Shown here in pieces: positions 53,605 through 62,957 of a stretch of 64,000 nt of DNA; positions within the stretch are counted from its first letter, which is position 1, and each line of letters starts with the position of its first letter. The stretch is from SKZT01 sp964478625 (GTDB taxonomy: Bacteria; Desulfobacterota; Desulfobacteria; Desulfobacterales; SKZT01): NCBI GenBank assembly GCA_964478625.1, contig CAYZJH010000012.1:1-64000 (forward strand), in the 5' to 3' direction. The translations under genes and the position numbers were made by a program. The notes under the pieces are model-generated. The model had not been told where the DNA came from. It was given only the letters and a program-made list of their open reading frames with translations, and searched no databases.

Positions 53605-54134
53605 TCCGGAAGGTATGAAGCCTTTTGAGTCGCCAGAATTTTTTGGTGCCTTTCGCACAGCTCCCGGTACTGCCTTTGCCATTGACTGTCTATATCCAAA
53701 TTGGGAACAACCGCAGAACCCGAAATTCCGTGCTTTTGTGCAATTTCCTGTTTCAGGGTTTTGATTCTTTCACCTAATGCTATCTGATAATCCTGTTCGA
53801 AATTGCTTAAAACCGATAAAAGCTCTTTTGCGGATATACCGCAAAAATATTGAAGCAACTCGATATGTTTGGTGTTGTCCTCCAAAAGGGTTATTTGCTC
53901 GAGCAGTTCTTGTGTCAACAAAGGATGAATTTCCACCTCGGTTTCATTGGCAATCAGATCCAGGCCTTTTCCGAAATTTTTCCGTGTCAACAAACCATCT
54001 TTATATTTTTGTAACAATCCTTTTAGCTTCAGTTTTGCATGATCGATTTTTACATGACTTTTTTCGTCTTCCGTCATGGTCAGGTGCCTTGTCTTTTCCA
54101 TTACAAGATCAATTGTGCTTTTTATTTCTCCCAT
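53598..54134 (-). CDS. hypothetical coiled-coil protein
   Basis: A 178-residue soluble, helix-rich protein with repeated heptad-like stretches (HAKLKLKGLLQKYKDGLL, LGERIKTLKQEIAQKHGI). I do not recognise a family. It lies 6 bases downstream of hisF on the same strand, so it is probably cotranscribed; no histidine-pathway motif is visible. Confidence 0.65.
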   Translation of the reverse strand: MGEIKSTIDLVMEKTRHLTMTEDEKSHVKIDHAKLKLKGLLQKYKDGLLTRKNFGKGLDLIANETEVEIHPLLTQELLEQITLLEDNTKHIELLQYFCGISAKELLSVLSNFEQDYQIALGERIKTLKQEIAQKHGISGSAVVPNLDIDSQWQRQYRELCERHQKILATQKASYLPDQ

Positions 54135-54139
54135 ATCCT

Positions 54140-54901
54140 CTACCTCTTGGGCAAAGCCACTCCGCGACTTTCAAGATAGGCTTTGAGTTCCGGAATGGAG
54201 ATTATATTGAAATGAAAAACAGAGGCAGCCAATAGAATGGTTGCTCCCGCCTGGACTGCTTCGTAAAAATGCTCGAGAGTTCCGGCTCCTCCGGAAGCCA
54301 CAACCTCTGCGGAGGTAGCTTCTTTGATTTTTTTGATCAGGGGAAGATCATATCCTGTTTTGACTCCATCGGTGGCCTTGCTGGTGGGAAGAATCGTTTT
54401 AATGCCAAAACCATCGACTTTCATGGCCCATTCAATAGCATCCACACCGGTGGCTGTGCGGCCGCCATCAATGTAAACTTCATACCCCGACGGCAAAGCC
54501 GGGTTGGTTCCTGCGTCAATGGCAACAGTCACCCGGTCGGTGCCGAATTCTTTAACCATTTCTGCAATGACTTCGGGCTTTCGGAACGCAGCGCTGCTCG
54601 TTGAAATTTTATCAGCTCCGGCCTCCAGAACCGCAGCGGCCGAAGCCACATCACTGATGCCACCCCCAACAGTAAAGGGAACATCGGCCACCTCAGCAAC
54701 CTTTTTTACTACATCCAACATGGTGGCACGGCCCTCGATGGTAGCGGTAATATCCAGCAAGGCAAGTTCATCAGCTCCGGCACTGCAATAGGCACGGCAA
54801 CAGGCAACGGGATCTCCGGCATCCCGAATATTGATAAACTGAATTCCTTTGACAACTCTTCCGTTTTGCATATCAAGGCATGGCATAATTTTTACGGTCA
54901 T
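54140..54901 (-). CDS. hisF: imidazole glycerol phosphate synthase cyclase subunit
   Basis: A 253-residue (beta/alpha)8 barrel that joins HisH in histidine synthesis, using HisH-derived ammonia to form imidazole glycerol phosphate. Catalytic Asp11-type region is MPCLDMQNGRVVKG, and Asp130-type region lies in VAIDAGTN. Phosphate-binding VGGGISD and VASGGAGTLEHF are intact. The usual GTGVD loop reads RTATGVDAIEW. No hisH is in the window. A ~200-bp divergent gap leads to aspS-gatC. Confidence 0.96.
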   Translation of the reverse strand: MTVKIMPCLDMQNGRVVKGIQFINIRDAGDPVACCRAYCSAGADELALLDITATIEGRATMLDVVKKVAEVADVPFTVGGGISDVASAAAVLEAGADKISTSSAAFRKPEVIAEMVKEFGTDRVTVAIDAGTNPALPSGYEVYIDGGRTATGVDAIEWAMKVDGFGIKTILPTSKATDGVKTGYDLPLIKKIKEATSAEVVASGGAGTLEHFYEAVQAGATILLAASVFHFNIISIPELKAYLESRGVALPKR

Positions 54902-55124
54902 CGGCGATTTTCCTTACGTTTAAATTTGTTTCAATACCTGATTAATCTCTATTCCTTTCATTTACTGACTTTATTTAATGATTATGGATGTACCTCTACA
55001 ATTTCTCCGGTAAGGAGTCAAGGTTCAAAAAAGGACAGGTGTTCTTTAATAGGGCATTCAAAGTTGACCTTTCACAAACGGAGTGTTAAAAACTTCGGAA
55101 ATAATGCTCGGAAAGGAAATACAG

Positions 55125-57242
55125 ATGAATTTTAATGAACGCTCAAACTGCGGAGATTTGAGCCTCGGCCTGACAGGCCGGAAAGTGATCCTTGCCGGTT
55201 GGGTGGATGCTTTGCGGGACCATGGTGAAGTCCTATTTATCCACCTGAGGGACCGAACCGGTATCGTCCAGGTGGTTTTTGATCCGGAAACAACCCCACC
55301 GGAAGTATGTCGATCTGCAGCTGCTTTGCGAAATGAATACTGTATCATGCTAAACGGGATGGTAATTCGCCGAAAGGAAGCCACCCAAAACCCGAACATC
55401 GAAACAGGACAACTGGAGGTGGTGGCTGAATCGTTCCAGCTTTTAAGCCGGTCCGAGTCGCTTCCTTTTCCAATCAGTGAAAAATCCATGCTTGCAGGGG
55501 CAAGCTTCCAGGGCGGGGAGGCTGTCCACGAAGATCTGCGACTGCAATATCGTTTTCTGGATCTTCGCCGCCCTTCCATGCAAGAGCGTCTGGGTAAACG
55601 ACATCAGATCATGCGGTGTATCCGAAACTTTCTGGATGAGCGCGGCTTTATCGAGATCGAAACGCCGATGTTAACTAGAAGTACTCCTGAAGGGGCTCGT
55701 GATTATCTGGTTCCCAGCCGTCATTATCCCAGTCGATTTTATGCACTTCCACAATCCCCCCAGCTTTTTAAACAACTGCTCATGGTAAGCGGTTTTGAAC
55801 GGTATTATCAGATTGTCCGATGTTTCAGGGATGAAGATCTTCGGCCCAACCGTCAACCTGAGTTCACCCAGCTGGATCTGGAGGCATCCTTTATTGATGA
55901 AGAATTCATTTATTCGCTTTTCGAAGAGCTGGTGACGAGAATATTTTCCGTGGGCGGAATCAGCCTTGAGAAAAATTTTCCTCGCATGAGCTGGAAAGAG
56001 GCCATGGAATCCACCGGAACGGATCGGCCCGATCTTCGTTTCGGTATGACTTTTATTGATGTCACCGATCTTTTTTCAGATACCCGTTATTCTATTTTCC
56101 GGCAAATTATTGAACGCGGAGGATGCATTAAAGGTATCAATGTAAAAGGCCAGTCAGAAAATCTCAGCAAAAATATCCTCCAGAATGAATATGCCAAAGA
56201 AATCGTTCCAGGGTTCGGTGCCCGGGGAATGACCTGGATGAGAGTTGCAGACAGTCATCTGGAATCCAACATTGTACAGTTTTTCAGTCCTGAGGAACAA
56301 CGTGGGATTCTAAACCGTTTTCAAGCGGAAAATGGTGACGTGCTTCTCATGATTGCCGATTCGTCCTGGCATACGGTCTGTTCCGCTCTGGGTCAGCTCC
56401 GGCTCCATGTGGCAAACCGTCTCAACCTGATTCCTCAGGGTGTATATAAACCGGTGTGGATAACCGAATTTCCTCTTTTTGAAGCTACCGACGAAGGGTT
56501 AACATCCACCCACCATCCATTCACAATGCCTTTACGTACCGGCTTTGATCCCGACAACCCCGATGAACTGTTGAATCTACATTCCCGTTCCTACGATCTC
56601 GTGATGAACGGAGAAGAGCTGGGAGGGGGAAGTATCCGAATCAATGATCAGAACCTTCAGGAAAAAATTTTCAAGGCGTTGGGGCTTTCCCGTGAGGATG
56701 TGGAAGAAAAGTTCGGTTTTTTTCTGAGAGGCCTTTCCTTTGGGACACCTCCTCATGGCGGTATCGCGTTGGGTATGGATCGGGTGATTTCCATTATTTT
56801 AGGAGCGCCATCCATTCGTGAAGTCATTGCATTTCCCAAAAACCGGAGTGCGTTCTGTCCCCTGACAAACGCCCCAGCCGAAGTTTCCCGGCAACAGCTT
56901 TCGGAGCTGGGCCTTATCGGCGGACAAACCTTTCAACCCATACCTGGAATGGAGATTCAGGCCGACCTTTTGGAAACCCTCTCCTGGGTATCCCGGATTG
57001 CAGTCAATCCGGATGAAAGAGAGACCATTGTGCAAGCCGTGGAAGATGCCGTTGAATTGGCCGGCTTTATCCTCAGCCGTGATGAGAGTCGGGAGCCGGT
57101 TTATTCTGTTGTTTCCTTGAAAAACATCACCAGAAAAGGCAAAGAACCCAGAATCAACCATTTGGCGGCAAAAAAAGAACTGTTTAAAAATGCGCCGGCC
57201 GTCAAAGGCGGTTATTTTAAAGTGGCAAGCATTTTAGAATAA
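55125..57242 (+). CDS. aspS-gatC: aspartyl-tRNA synthetase fused to GatC
   Basis: A 705-residue fusion. Residues 1 to about 596 form a bacterial AspRS: OB anticodon domain, motif 2 RCFRDEDLRPNRQPEFTQLD, the GAD insertion, motif 3 GIALGMDRV, ending CPLTNAPAEVSRQQLSELG. His33, in WVDALRDHGEVLF, aligns with the His of non-discriminating AspRS, which also charges tRNA(Asn). Residues about 603-705 match GatC (ETLSWVSRIAVNPDERE ... HLAAKKELFKNAPAVKGGYFKVASILE). I use ATG 55125 after GAAAGGA rather than GTG 55083. gatA-like starts 12 bases on. The fusion ties amidotransferase to synthetase. Confidence 0.93.
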   Translation: MNFNERSNCGDLSLGLTGRKVILAGWVDALRDHGEVLFIHLRDRTGIVQVVFDPETTPPEVCRSAAALRNEYCIMLNGMVIRRKEATQNPNIETGQLEVVAESFQLLSRSESLPFPISEKSMLAGASFQGGEAVHEDLRLQYRFLDLRRPSMQERLGKRHQIMRCIRNFLDERGFIEIETPMLTRSTPEGARDYLVPSRHYPSRFYALPQSPQLFKQLLMVSGFERYYQIVRCFRDEDLRPNRQPEFTQLDLEASFIDEEFIYSLFEELVTRIFSVGGISLEKNFPRMSWKEAMESTGTDRPDLRFGMTFIDVTDLFSDTRYSIFRQIIERGGCIKGINVKGQSENLSKNILQNEYAKEIVPGFGARGMTWMRVADSHLESNIVQFFSPEEQRGILNRFQAENGDVLLMIADSSWHTVCSALGQLRLHVANRLNLIPQGVYKPVWITEFPLFEATDEGLTSTHHPFTMPLRTGFDPDNPDELLNLHSRSYDLVMNGEELGGGSIRINDQNLQEKIFKALGLSREDVEEKFGFFLRGLSFGTPPHGGIALGMDRVISIILGAPSIREVIAFPKNRSAFCPLTNAPAEVSRQQLSELGLIGGQTFQPIPGMEIQADLLETLSWVSRIAVNPDERETIVQAVEDAVELAGFILSRDESREPVYSVVSLKNITRKGKEPRINHLAAKKELFKNAPAVKGGYFKVASILE

Positions 57243-57253
57243 GAGATTAACGG

Positions 57254-58462
57254 ATGAATTCAAAAGTTTTCTCATTTAGCACACCATCTTTAACCCTGGA
57301 AGAAAAGGACCGTTTGAGGGTGGCCATACAACCGAACATGTCTTGCGAAGGATGGCCTGCAACTGCCGGTTCCATGGCTCTTGAAAATTATGTTGCACTG
57401 GAAAATGCCACGGTCATCCGGTCATTAAAAAACGCAGGGTCAACAATTGTGGGCAGTTCACACATGTGTGAGCTAGGGCTGGGACTGGTGGGAGATACCA
57501 GTAATCAGGCCATTACAGAAAATCTTGCCGATTTGGCGTTGGTCACCGATCATATGGGTGAAGCTCGTGTGGCTGCCGCTCAAAAGCGTCTTGCAGGGTT
57601 TAAGCCCAGTTATGGCATTGTTTCACGCCTTGGATTGATTGGACTGATCCCCTCCATGGAATGCTGGGGAATTTTGGCCCGCGATGTTGAGACCATCAAA
57701 TCTGCAATGGCAACCATTTGTGTCTCAGATGAACAGGACTTTTCCATGCTTTCTGAAAACCTTCCGAGCTTCGACAACGCAATGTCTTTAAACACTCAAT
57801 CCGGGGTAATCGGCATTGCAGAGGGATATGAAAAAAGTCTTTCAAAAGCTGAAAATGAAGCCTGGCAAAAGGTCTTGTCAGAATTGGAAAAAGCCGGATT
57901 TCAATTAAAAGCTGTTCAATATCCGGATCCAAGTCTTTTTTCCGCAGCACACCATGTAATCGGGGCTGTTGAAGCTTCTTCAAGTGCCGGTAAGTATGAT
58001 GGAGTTCGCTATGGCCACAGGACCGACCGTGCTGAAAACTGGAACGACATGTACCTGAACTCCCGTGGAGAATCCTTTGGAACCTTCATAAAAGCTTACC
58101 TGTTTCAGGGGGCTTATTTTCAGTTTGAAAATTATGCCGCATTTGAAAATGCATGTCGTCTCAGGGGCCGATTACTGCATGAAGCCGGAGAAATATTCCA
58201 ACAGGTCGATTGGGTCGCTTCACTCACAATTCGTGAAAACCATGACGCTTCTAAAGTTTCAGGTATTTCAGATTTGTATGAAGCCTTCTCATTTACCGTT
58301 CCGGCAAGCATTACCGGTTTTCCGGCACTTCAAATCCCCGGTATTGCCATTTCCGGAAACACAGATTTTGGTGTTCAGATCACCGGTCGGTTTTTGAGTG
58401 ATCCCCAGCTTCTGGCTTTGGGAGAGTATCTGATGCAAAAGGAAGGAGGGCCGGAAAAATGA
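57254..58462 (+). CDS. gatA: GatA-like amidotransferase subunit lacking the amidase triad
   Basis: A 402-residue protein aligned to GatA (about 485) through ALENYVALENATVIRSLKNA, GFKPSYGIVSRLGLIGLIPS and DGVRYGHRTDRAENWNDMYL. The catalytic Ser-cisSer-Lys residues are gone: the VKDN lysine is Gln26 (IQPN), the GGSSGGS loop is deleted, and the Ser of GSDTGGSIR is Glu103 (VTDHMGEAR). The N-terminal ~60 residues are also shorter. It should be unable to hydrolyse glutamine and may act as a scaffold. It overlaps gatB by 4 bases. Naming follows position and fold. Confidence 0.85.
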   Translation: MNSKVFSFSTPSLTLEEKDRLRVAIQPNMSCEGWPATAGSMALENYVALENATVIRSLKNAGSTIVGSSHMCELGLGLVGDTSNQAITENLADLALVTDHMGEARVAAAQKRLAGFKPSYGIVSRLGLIGLIPSMECWGILARDVETIKSAMATICVSDEQDFSMLSENLPSFDNAMSLNTQSGVIGIAEGYEKSLSKAENEAWQKVLSELEKAGFQLKAVQYPDPSLFSAAHHVIGAVEASSSAGKYDGVRYGHRTDRAENWNDMYLNSRGESFGTFIKAYLFQGAYFQFENYAAFENACRLRGRLLHEAGEIFQQVDWVASLTIRENHDASKVSGISDLYEAFSFTVPASITGFPALQIPGIAISGNTDFGVQITGRFLSDPQLLALGEYLMQKEGGPEK

Positions 58463-59886
58463 GATACGAAGCCATTATCGGTCTTGAGATTCATGTGGAA
58501 TTAAATACACCCACCAAGCTTTTTTGCAACTGCCCCAACAGGCCGGGAGATGCTCCCAATATCAATATATGCCCTGTCTGCCTTTGGCTTCCGGGAGCAT
58601 TACCCCGGCTAAGCGGGGAAGTTTTGGAAAAAGCTGTTACAGCATGTCTTGGGCTCAACTGTACCATTCAGCCTGAAAGTGCATTTGACCAGAAAGTATA
58701 TTATTACCCCGATCTTCCAAAAGGCTACCAGCTATCCCAACATCACAAACCTCTGGCCAGAAACGGATATCTTGATATTTTAACAAACGGCGGCAAATCC
58801 CGTCGACTCGGTATCCACCATATCCACCTGGAAGAAGATGTGGCCAAGCTGCTTCATGAAACCGAAGGTAGAACTCCTGTCAGCCTGGTGGATTTTAACC
58901 GGGCGGGCGCTCCTTTGATTGAGATCGTCACGGAACCGGATATGAGAACTCCTGAAGAAGCCATGGAATTTCTGAAAGTATTGCGCACCCAGATACGCTA
59001 TACGGGTGCTTCCGAATGCAGTCTGGAAAAGGGGAGTATGAGGGTGGATGCCAATATTTCCATCCGTCCGGAAGGCACCTGCGCATTGAATACCAAGGTG
59101 GAAGTCAAAAATATGAACTCCATCCAGCATGTTGGAGATGCTGTTGCCTATGAAATCAAACGGCAGACCGAATGCATAAAAAAGAATGAACCTGTTGTAT
59201 TGCACACCCGTTTATGGGATCATGAAAAGCGGATGACCTCACCCATGCGTGCCAAGTTTTCAGGTCCCTGCGTACCGGATCCTTCAGTGCCGCGAATTGT
59301 CATGGATGATGATTGGCTTGCCGGGCAAAAAGCCCGACTCCCTGAAATGCCGGCAGTCAAAGTGGAACGATTTATATCGACTTATGGCCTTACCCGTGAC
59401 GAAGCCCTGGTCATGAGTCAGGAACGTGAATTATCCGAGTTTTTTGAAAAGTCGGTACAAACCTATCATCAACCCCGTAAAGCAGCTACCTGGATCACCT
59501 CACACCTGGTGCCAGCCCTGAAAGATCAGGAATCATCCATCCGTGAGGCCCCATTGACCCCGGAACGCTTCCATGCATTGCTTTGCATGCAGGACCGCGA
59601 TGAAATCAATGCCAATGCTGCAAAAGAAGTGTTGCTTCAAATGCTGTCGGAAAATAAAACTCCTGAAGAAATTGTTGAAGAGCGCGGATTTCGTCAGGTA
59701 TGCGATACAGATGAGTTGGAATCGATTGCAGAGCTTATCCTGGCAGAAAATCCCTCAGGAATTCAGGACTATCGGTCCGGCAACATGAAGGTTCTGGGAT
59801 TTTTTATCGGGCAGGCCATGAAAGCCACTCAGGGAAAGGCTAATCCCAAAATATTAAAGGAACTTTTCATCCAAAAACTGTCCTGA
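58459..59886 (+). CDS. gatB: aspartyl/glutamyl-tRNA amidotransferase subunit B
   Basis: A 475-residue GatB. The kinase and metal site residues Glu10 and His12 (GLEIHVEL), the HLEEDVAK acidic cluster, and LVDFNRAGAPLIEIVTEPD are intact, with a C-terminal helical domain and YqeY-like tail for tRNA binding. The zinc-type FCNC and CPVC are present. The widely conserved DDYRYFPEPD stretch is replaced by SGPCVPDPSVPRI near residues 265-280. It phosphorylates the Asp side chain on tRNA and transfers ammonia to make Asn-tRNA. It is translationally coupled to gatA. Confidence 0.93.
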   Translation: MRYEAIIGLEIHVELNTPTKLFCNCPNRPGDAPNINICPVCLWLPGALPRLSGEVLEKAVTACLGLNCTIQPESAFDQKVYYYPDLPKGYQLSQHHKPLARNGYLDILTNGGKSRRLGIHHIHLEEDVAKLLHETEGRTPVSLVDFNRAGAPLIEIVTEPDMRTPEEAMEFLKVLRTQIRYTGASECSLEKGSMRVDANISIRPEGTCALNTKVEVKNMNSIQHVGDAVAYEIKRQTECIKKNEPVVLHTRLWDHEKRMTSPMRAKFSGPCVPDPSVPRIVMDDDWLAGQKARLPEMPAVKVERFISTYGLTRDEALVMSQERELSEFFEKSVQTYHQPRKAATWITSHLVPALKDQESSIREAPLTPERFHALLCMQDRDEINANAAKEVLLQMLSENKTPEEIVEERGFRQVCDTDELESIAELILAENPSGIQDYRSGNMKVLGFFIGQAMKATQGKANPKILKELFIQKLS

Positions 59887-59972
59887 TACCATGGAGTTCA
59901 AAATCCGGGTTCCCGGAAGTATGATGTCATCTCATCTGAGATAAAGGGTTTGAATAACGGTTTTGCACGTTC

Positions 59973-61394
59973 ATGATAAATAATGATTTCCTCGAACATA
60001 TCTGTAATCTGCTGGATTTACCACAAGGACAATTTCCCCGACTCTACCTGGTTGGCGGGGCTATCCGAGATCAGTTATTGGGCAAGAAAACCAAAGATAT
60101 CGATATTGTTTGCAGAAATGCTAAAATTTTTTCTGAATTCATTGCCCGGGAAAAAAAGGCTACCGTGGTGGCTTTTGAAAAAAAAGCTCATGAGCCTTGT
60201 TATAGAATTATTCAGTGGAAAAACAAAGGGTTTGTTGTGGATATTTCCGAAATGCGGGGAAACAGTATCAACCAAGACTTAGCCTTGCGGGATTTTACCA
60301 TCAATGCCATGGCCGTGGAAATCACCATAGGTGGTGTATTGCCGGTACTGATCGATCCCTTGGGCGGCCGAAATGATTTAAAAAACAATCTGATCCGGTT
60401 ATGTTCAGATCACGCCATTAAAGATGATCCCTTAAGAATCCTCAGGGCGATCCGTTTTTGTTCGGAACTAGGATTTACCCTGGAAAAGGATACGGAGATT
60501 TCTATTGGCCGGCAGGCTTCATTTCTGAGAGAATCAGCGCCTGAACGGGTAATGTCGGAATTGATTCAAATTTTTGGTGCCCGAAACTGTATTTCTCTTA
60601 TTCAAAAAATGGATCAACTGGGTCTTTTGGAAGTTGTTTTTCCGGAAATTCAACCCATGAAATCCTGCACCCAAAACACCTATCATCATCAGGATGTTTG
60701 GAAACACAGCCTGAGTGTGTTGGAACACTTAGAAATTATTTTAAATCACCCTGAAAAATTTTTTGAAGATTCAACCCACCTGGTGCTGGAATATCTCGGA
60801 AAAAATGACCGGATACCCTTATTGAAAATGGCCGCACTTTTCCACGATATCGGAAAACCAGATACCCGCGCGGTGAGCCATGAATCCGGCAAAATCACCT
60901 TTTACGGTCATGATGCCCGGGGAAAGGAAATCATTTCCGATCTGGCGACAAGGCTGAAAATGTCTCAAAAAAAACGGGCCCTTCTGGAAATGATCGCCGC
61001 AGAACATCTTCGAGTGGTAAGCCTTTCTAAATCCGGGGTCAAAAAAAATACCATTATTGGTTTTTTCAGAAAGCTTGGCGATGACGCCCTTTTGCCAATT
61101 CTGCTGAGCATGGCGGATATGAACAGCAAAATGGGGCCACAGGTGAAAGAATCGAACCAAAAGGCATATCTGAATTGGTGTCGAAAAATTATAAGTGAAT
61201 ATTTCAGTTCCATCAAAAATCAATTGGCCCGAAAGAACCTGATAAACGGAAAAGATCTTATCAAAATGGGCGTGGCACCGGGCCCTGAGATGGGAAAAAT
61301 TCTGAAGAAAATCAGAGAGGCCCAGGATTCCGGCGATCTTCGGGACAGAAAGCAGGCGTTGGATTATGCCATGAAAATCAAAGCGATGTTATGA
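59973..61394 (+). CDS. cca: CCA tRNA nucleotidyltransferase with HD domain
   Basis: A 473-residue class II nucleotidyltransferase that adds or repairs the tRNA 3' CCA. The head has LVGGAIRDQLLGKKTKDIDIVC (GG and DxD motifs) and RDFTINAMAVE; the neck has DDPLRILRAIRFCSELGF with the RNA-specific ERVMSE. A C-terminal HD domain follows (HHQDVWKHSL, LFHDIGKPDT). Fusion of CCA with HD is known in several bacteria. It lies 86 bases after gatB and may be a separate tRNA-maturation gene. Its end overlaps the convergent EVE gene by 17 bases. Confidence 0.93.
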   Translation: MINNDFLEHICNLLDLPQGQFPRLYLVGGAIRDQLLGKKTKDIDIVCRNAKIFSEFIAREKKATVVAFEKKAHEPCYRIIQWKNKGFVVDISEMRGNSINQDLALRDFTINAMAVEITIGGVLPVLIDPLGGRNDLKNNLIRLCSDHAIKDDPLRILRAIRFCSELGFTLEKDTEISIGRQASFLRESAPERVMSELIQIFGARNCISLIQKMDQLGLLEVVFPEIQPMKSCTQNTYHHQDVWKHSLSVLEHLEIILNHPEKFFEDSTHLVLEYLGKNDRIPLLKMAALFHDIGKPDTRAVSHESGKITFYGHDARGKEIISDLATRLKMSQKKRALLEMIAAEHLRVVSLSKSGVKKNTIIGFFRKLGDDALLPILLSMADMNSKMGPQVKESNQKAYLNWCRKIISEYFSSIKNQLARKNLINGKDLIKMGVAPGPEMGKILKKIREAQDSGDLRDRKQALDYAMKIKAML

Positions 61395-61839
61395 TGTCAA
61401 ACTCTCTTTTTGTCACGGGCTGGACTGAAAGACGCATTCCCTTTTTTAAAAGCATCATATTCTCAAGCCCGCTGATTTTTCGAAGTTCTTTTAAACCGAC
61501 AGGTCTTGATAATTTTTTTTCAAGCTGAATATCCACCCTGTACCAGATCGGATCATCCGGAGTGCTTTTGGGATCAAAATACCGGCTTTTGTTGTTCCAA
61601 GCCGTATCATCAGGGTAACCTTCTTTAACCACGCGGGCGATTCCCACCACCGAAGGAGTTTTGCCGCTGTGATAAAAAAGAACAAGATCTCCTATTTTCA
61701 TTTGGTCCCGCATATAATTTCGTGCCTGGTAGTTTCTTACCCCATCCCATCCGGTGGTCTGGTCACGACTTTTTTCCAGATCATCGATAGAGAATACATT
61801 GGGTTCGGATTTCATCAGCCAGTAATTTTTCGGAGTCAT
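61378..61839 (-). CDS. EVE domain protein
   Basis: A 153-residue EVE-fold protein. Hallmarks are KSEPNVFSIDDL, GVRNYQARNYMRDQM, DLVLFYHSG and the acidic-aromatic core VGIARV. EVE domains bind modified bases in nucleic acids and occur in methylation-linked proteins. It starts at ATG 61839. No linked restriction genes lie nearby. Confidence 0.9.
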   Translation of the reverse strand: MTPKNYWLMKSEPNVFSIDDLEKSRDQTTGWDGVRNYQARNYMRDQMKIGDLVLFYHSGKTPSVVGIARVVKEGYPDDTAWNNKSRYFDPKSTPDDPIWYRVDIQLEKKLSRPVGLKELRKISGLENMMLLKKGMRLSVQPVTKREFDIITSL

Positions 61840-61873
61840 CGCGGCCCGTCGTGATCATGAGGTTAATGTTGGA

Positions 61874-62824
61874 TCAAACATGGTTTCGAAGTTTCAAGTT
61901 CACAGGATGCGGATTTAGATATGTCTGTTTTAGGAGATAAGGCTCCTGGTATTTTCTCACAAAATGATTAAAAAGCGTGACAGGAACAATCAAAGGGACA
62001 TTGCCTTTCCGATATTGCCCGATAATTTCTAACATTTCCTGTTTCTCATCAGCCGAGAGCTGTTTTTTGAAATATCCCAGGATGTGCAACAGCACGTTGA
62101 TATTTTTTTTTAATGTGGTTTTCAGCTTAAGAGCCTCCAGCAAAAAAGTTTCATAGCGGGTAAAAAGATCGTCCAAGGAATATTGTTTTCCGTCGGCCAC
62201 AAGCTTTCCCATGTTTTTGTAATGATTCGGGCTGTGCGAGAGCAAAAGAAGTTTTTGCCGGGTATGAAAATCTACCAGATGGCCCAAAGTTCGGTTATTT
62301 TCTTTAATTTCTCTCCATTTTTTCAGTGTGAAAATGGATTCGATAAAATTTTCCCGTAATTTGGGATCATGAAGCCTCCCTTCTTCCTCAACAGGAATAA
62401 GCGGGAAATGTTCCATGAAAGCACGTGCAAAAATACCCACCCCGTTTTGTGCCGGCATACCCTTTTCCGAATAGACTTTAACCCGTTCCATGCCGCTGCT
62501 GGGGGATTTACTTTTGAATATAAATCCGCACAGGTTCTCATTTTCAAGTTCTCTGACCCGTTGCCTTGCCCAGCTAAGCATACGGTCGGTGTGGTCAATG
62601 TTGGTTTTTGTGGTCATGAGACGCGGTTTTTCAGGATCGCCGACCAAGCGCAAAGATTCTCTCGGAACCGGAAAACCGCTTTCCACCTCCGGGCATACCG
62701 GACAAAACTCCACATATTGGCCGAGCGTATCCGTGATAAAGCGGTCATGCTTATGGCCCCCGTCAAAACGTACCTTATGCCCCAAAAGGCAGGCACTGAC
62801 ACCGATTTTGATTTTATCGCCCAT
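61874..62824 (-). CDS. DUF523 and DUF1722 domain protein (YbgA-like)
   Basis: A 316-residue two-domain protein. The N-terminal DUF523 has KIGVSACLLGHKVRFDGG, FCPVCPEVESGFPVPRE and a SKSPSSGM segment. The C-terminal DUF1722 (about 190-310) is helical, with HTRQKLLLLSHSPNHY and NHFVRKYQEPYLLKQTYLNPHP. The pair is widespread but without a firm biochemical role. It starts at ATG 62824. A hairpin terminator at 62870 closes the next gene. Confidence 0.87.
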   Translation of the reverse strand: MGDKIKIGVSACLLGHKVRFDGGHKHDRFITDTLGQYVEFCPVCPEVESGFPVPRESLRLVGDPEKPRLMTTKTNIDHTDRMLSWARQRVRELENENLCGFIFKSKSPSSGMERVKVYSEKGMPAQNGVGIFARAFMEHFPLIPVEEEGRLHDPKLRENFIESIFTLKKWREIKENNRTLGHLVDFHTRQKLLLLSHSPNHYKNMGKLVADGKQYSLDDLFTRYETFLLEALKLKTTLKKNINVLLHILGYFKKQLSADEKQEMLEIIGQYRKGNVPLIVPVTLFNHFVRKYQEPYLLKQTYLNPHPVNLKLRNHV

Positions 62825-62869
62825 GCCCTTTTCTCCTGGATAACAGGGTGAATTTAACTTGTAGTTCCC

Positions 62870-62908
62870 AAAAAAGGCAGGTTTTTAGAAAAAATCCTGC
62901 CTTCTTTT
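62870..62908 (-). terminator. Rho-independent terminator for the 62958 gene
   Basis: AAGGCAGG pairs with CCTGCCTT around a 14-base AT-rich loop. On the minus strand the stem is followed by a U-run (from the plus-strand CCCAAAAAA), fitting termination of the upstream minus gene. Confidence 0.75.
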
Positions 62909-62957
62909 CGCGATCCCGAAGCAAAACCGCTGAAACGCAACCGATAAACTAAAAATT

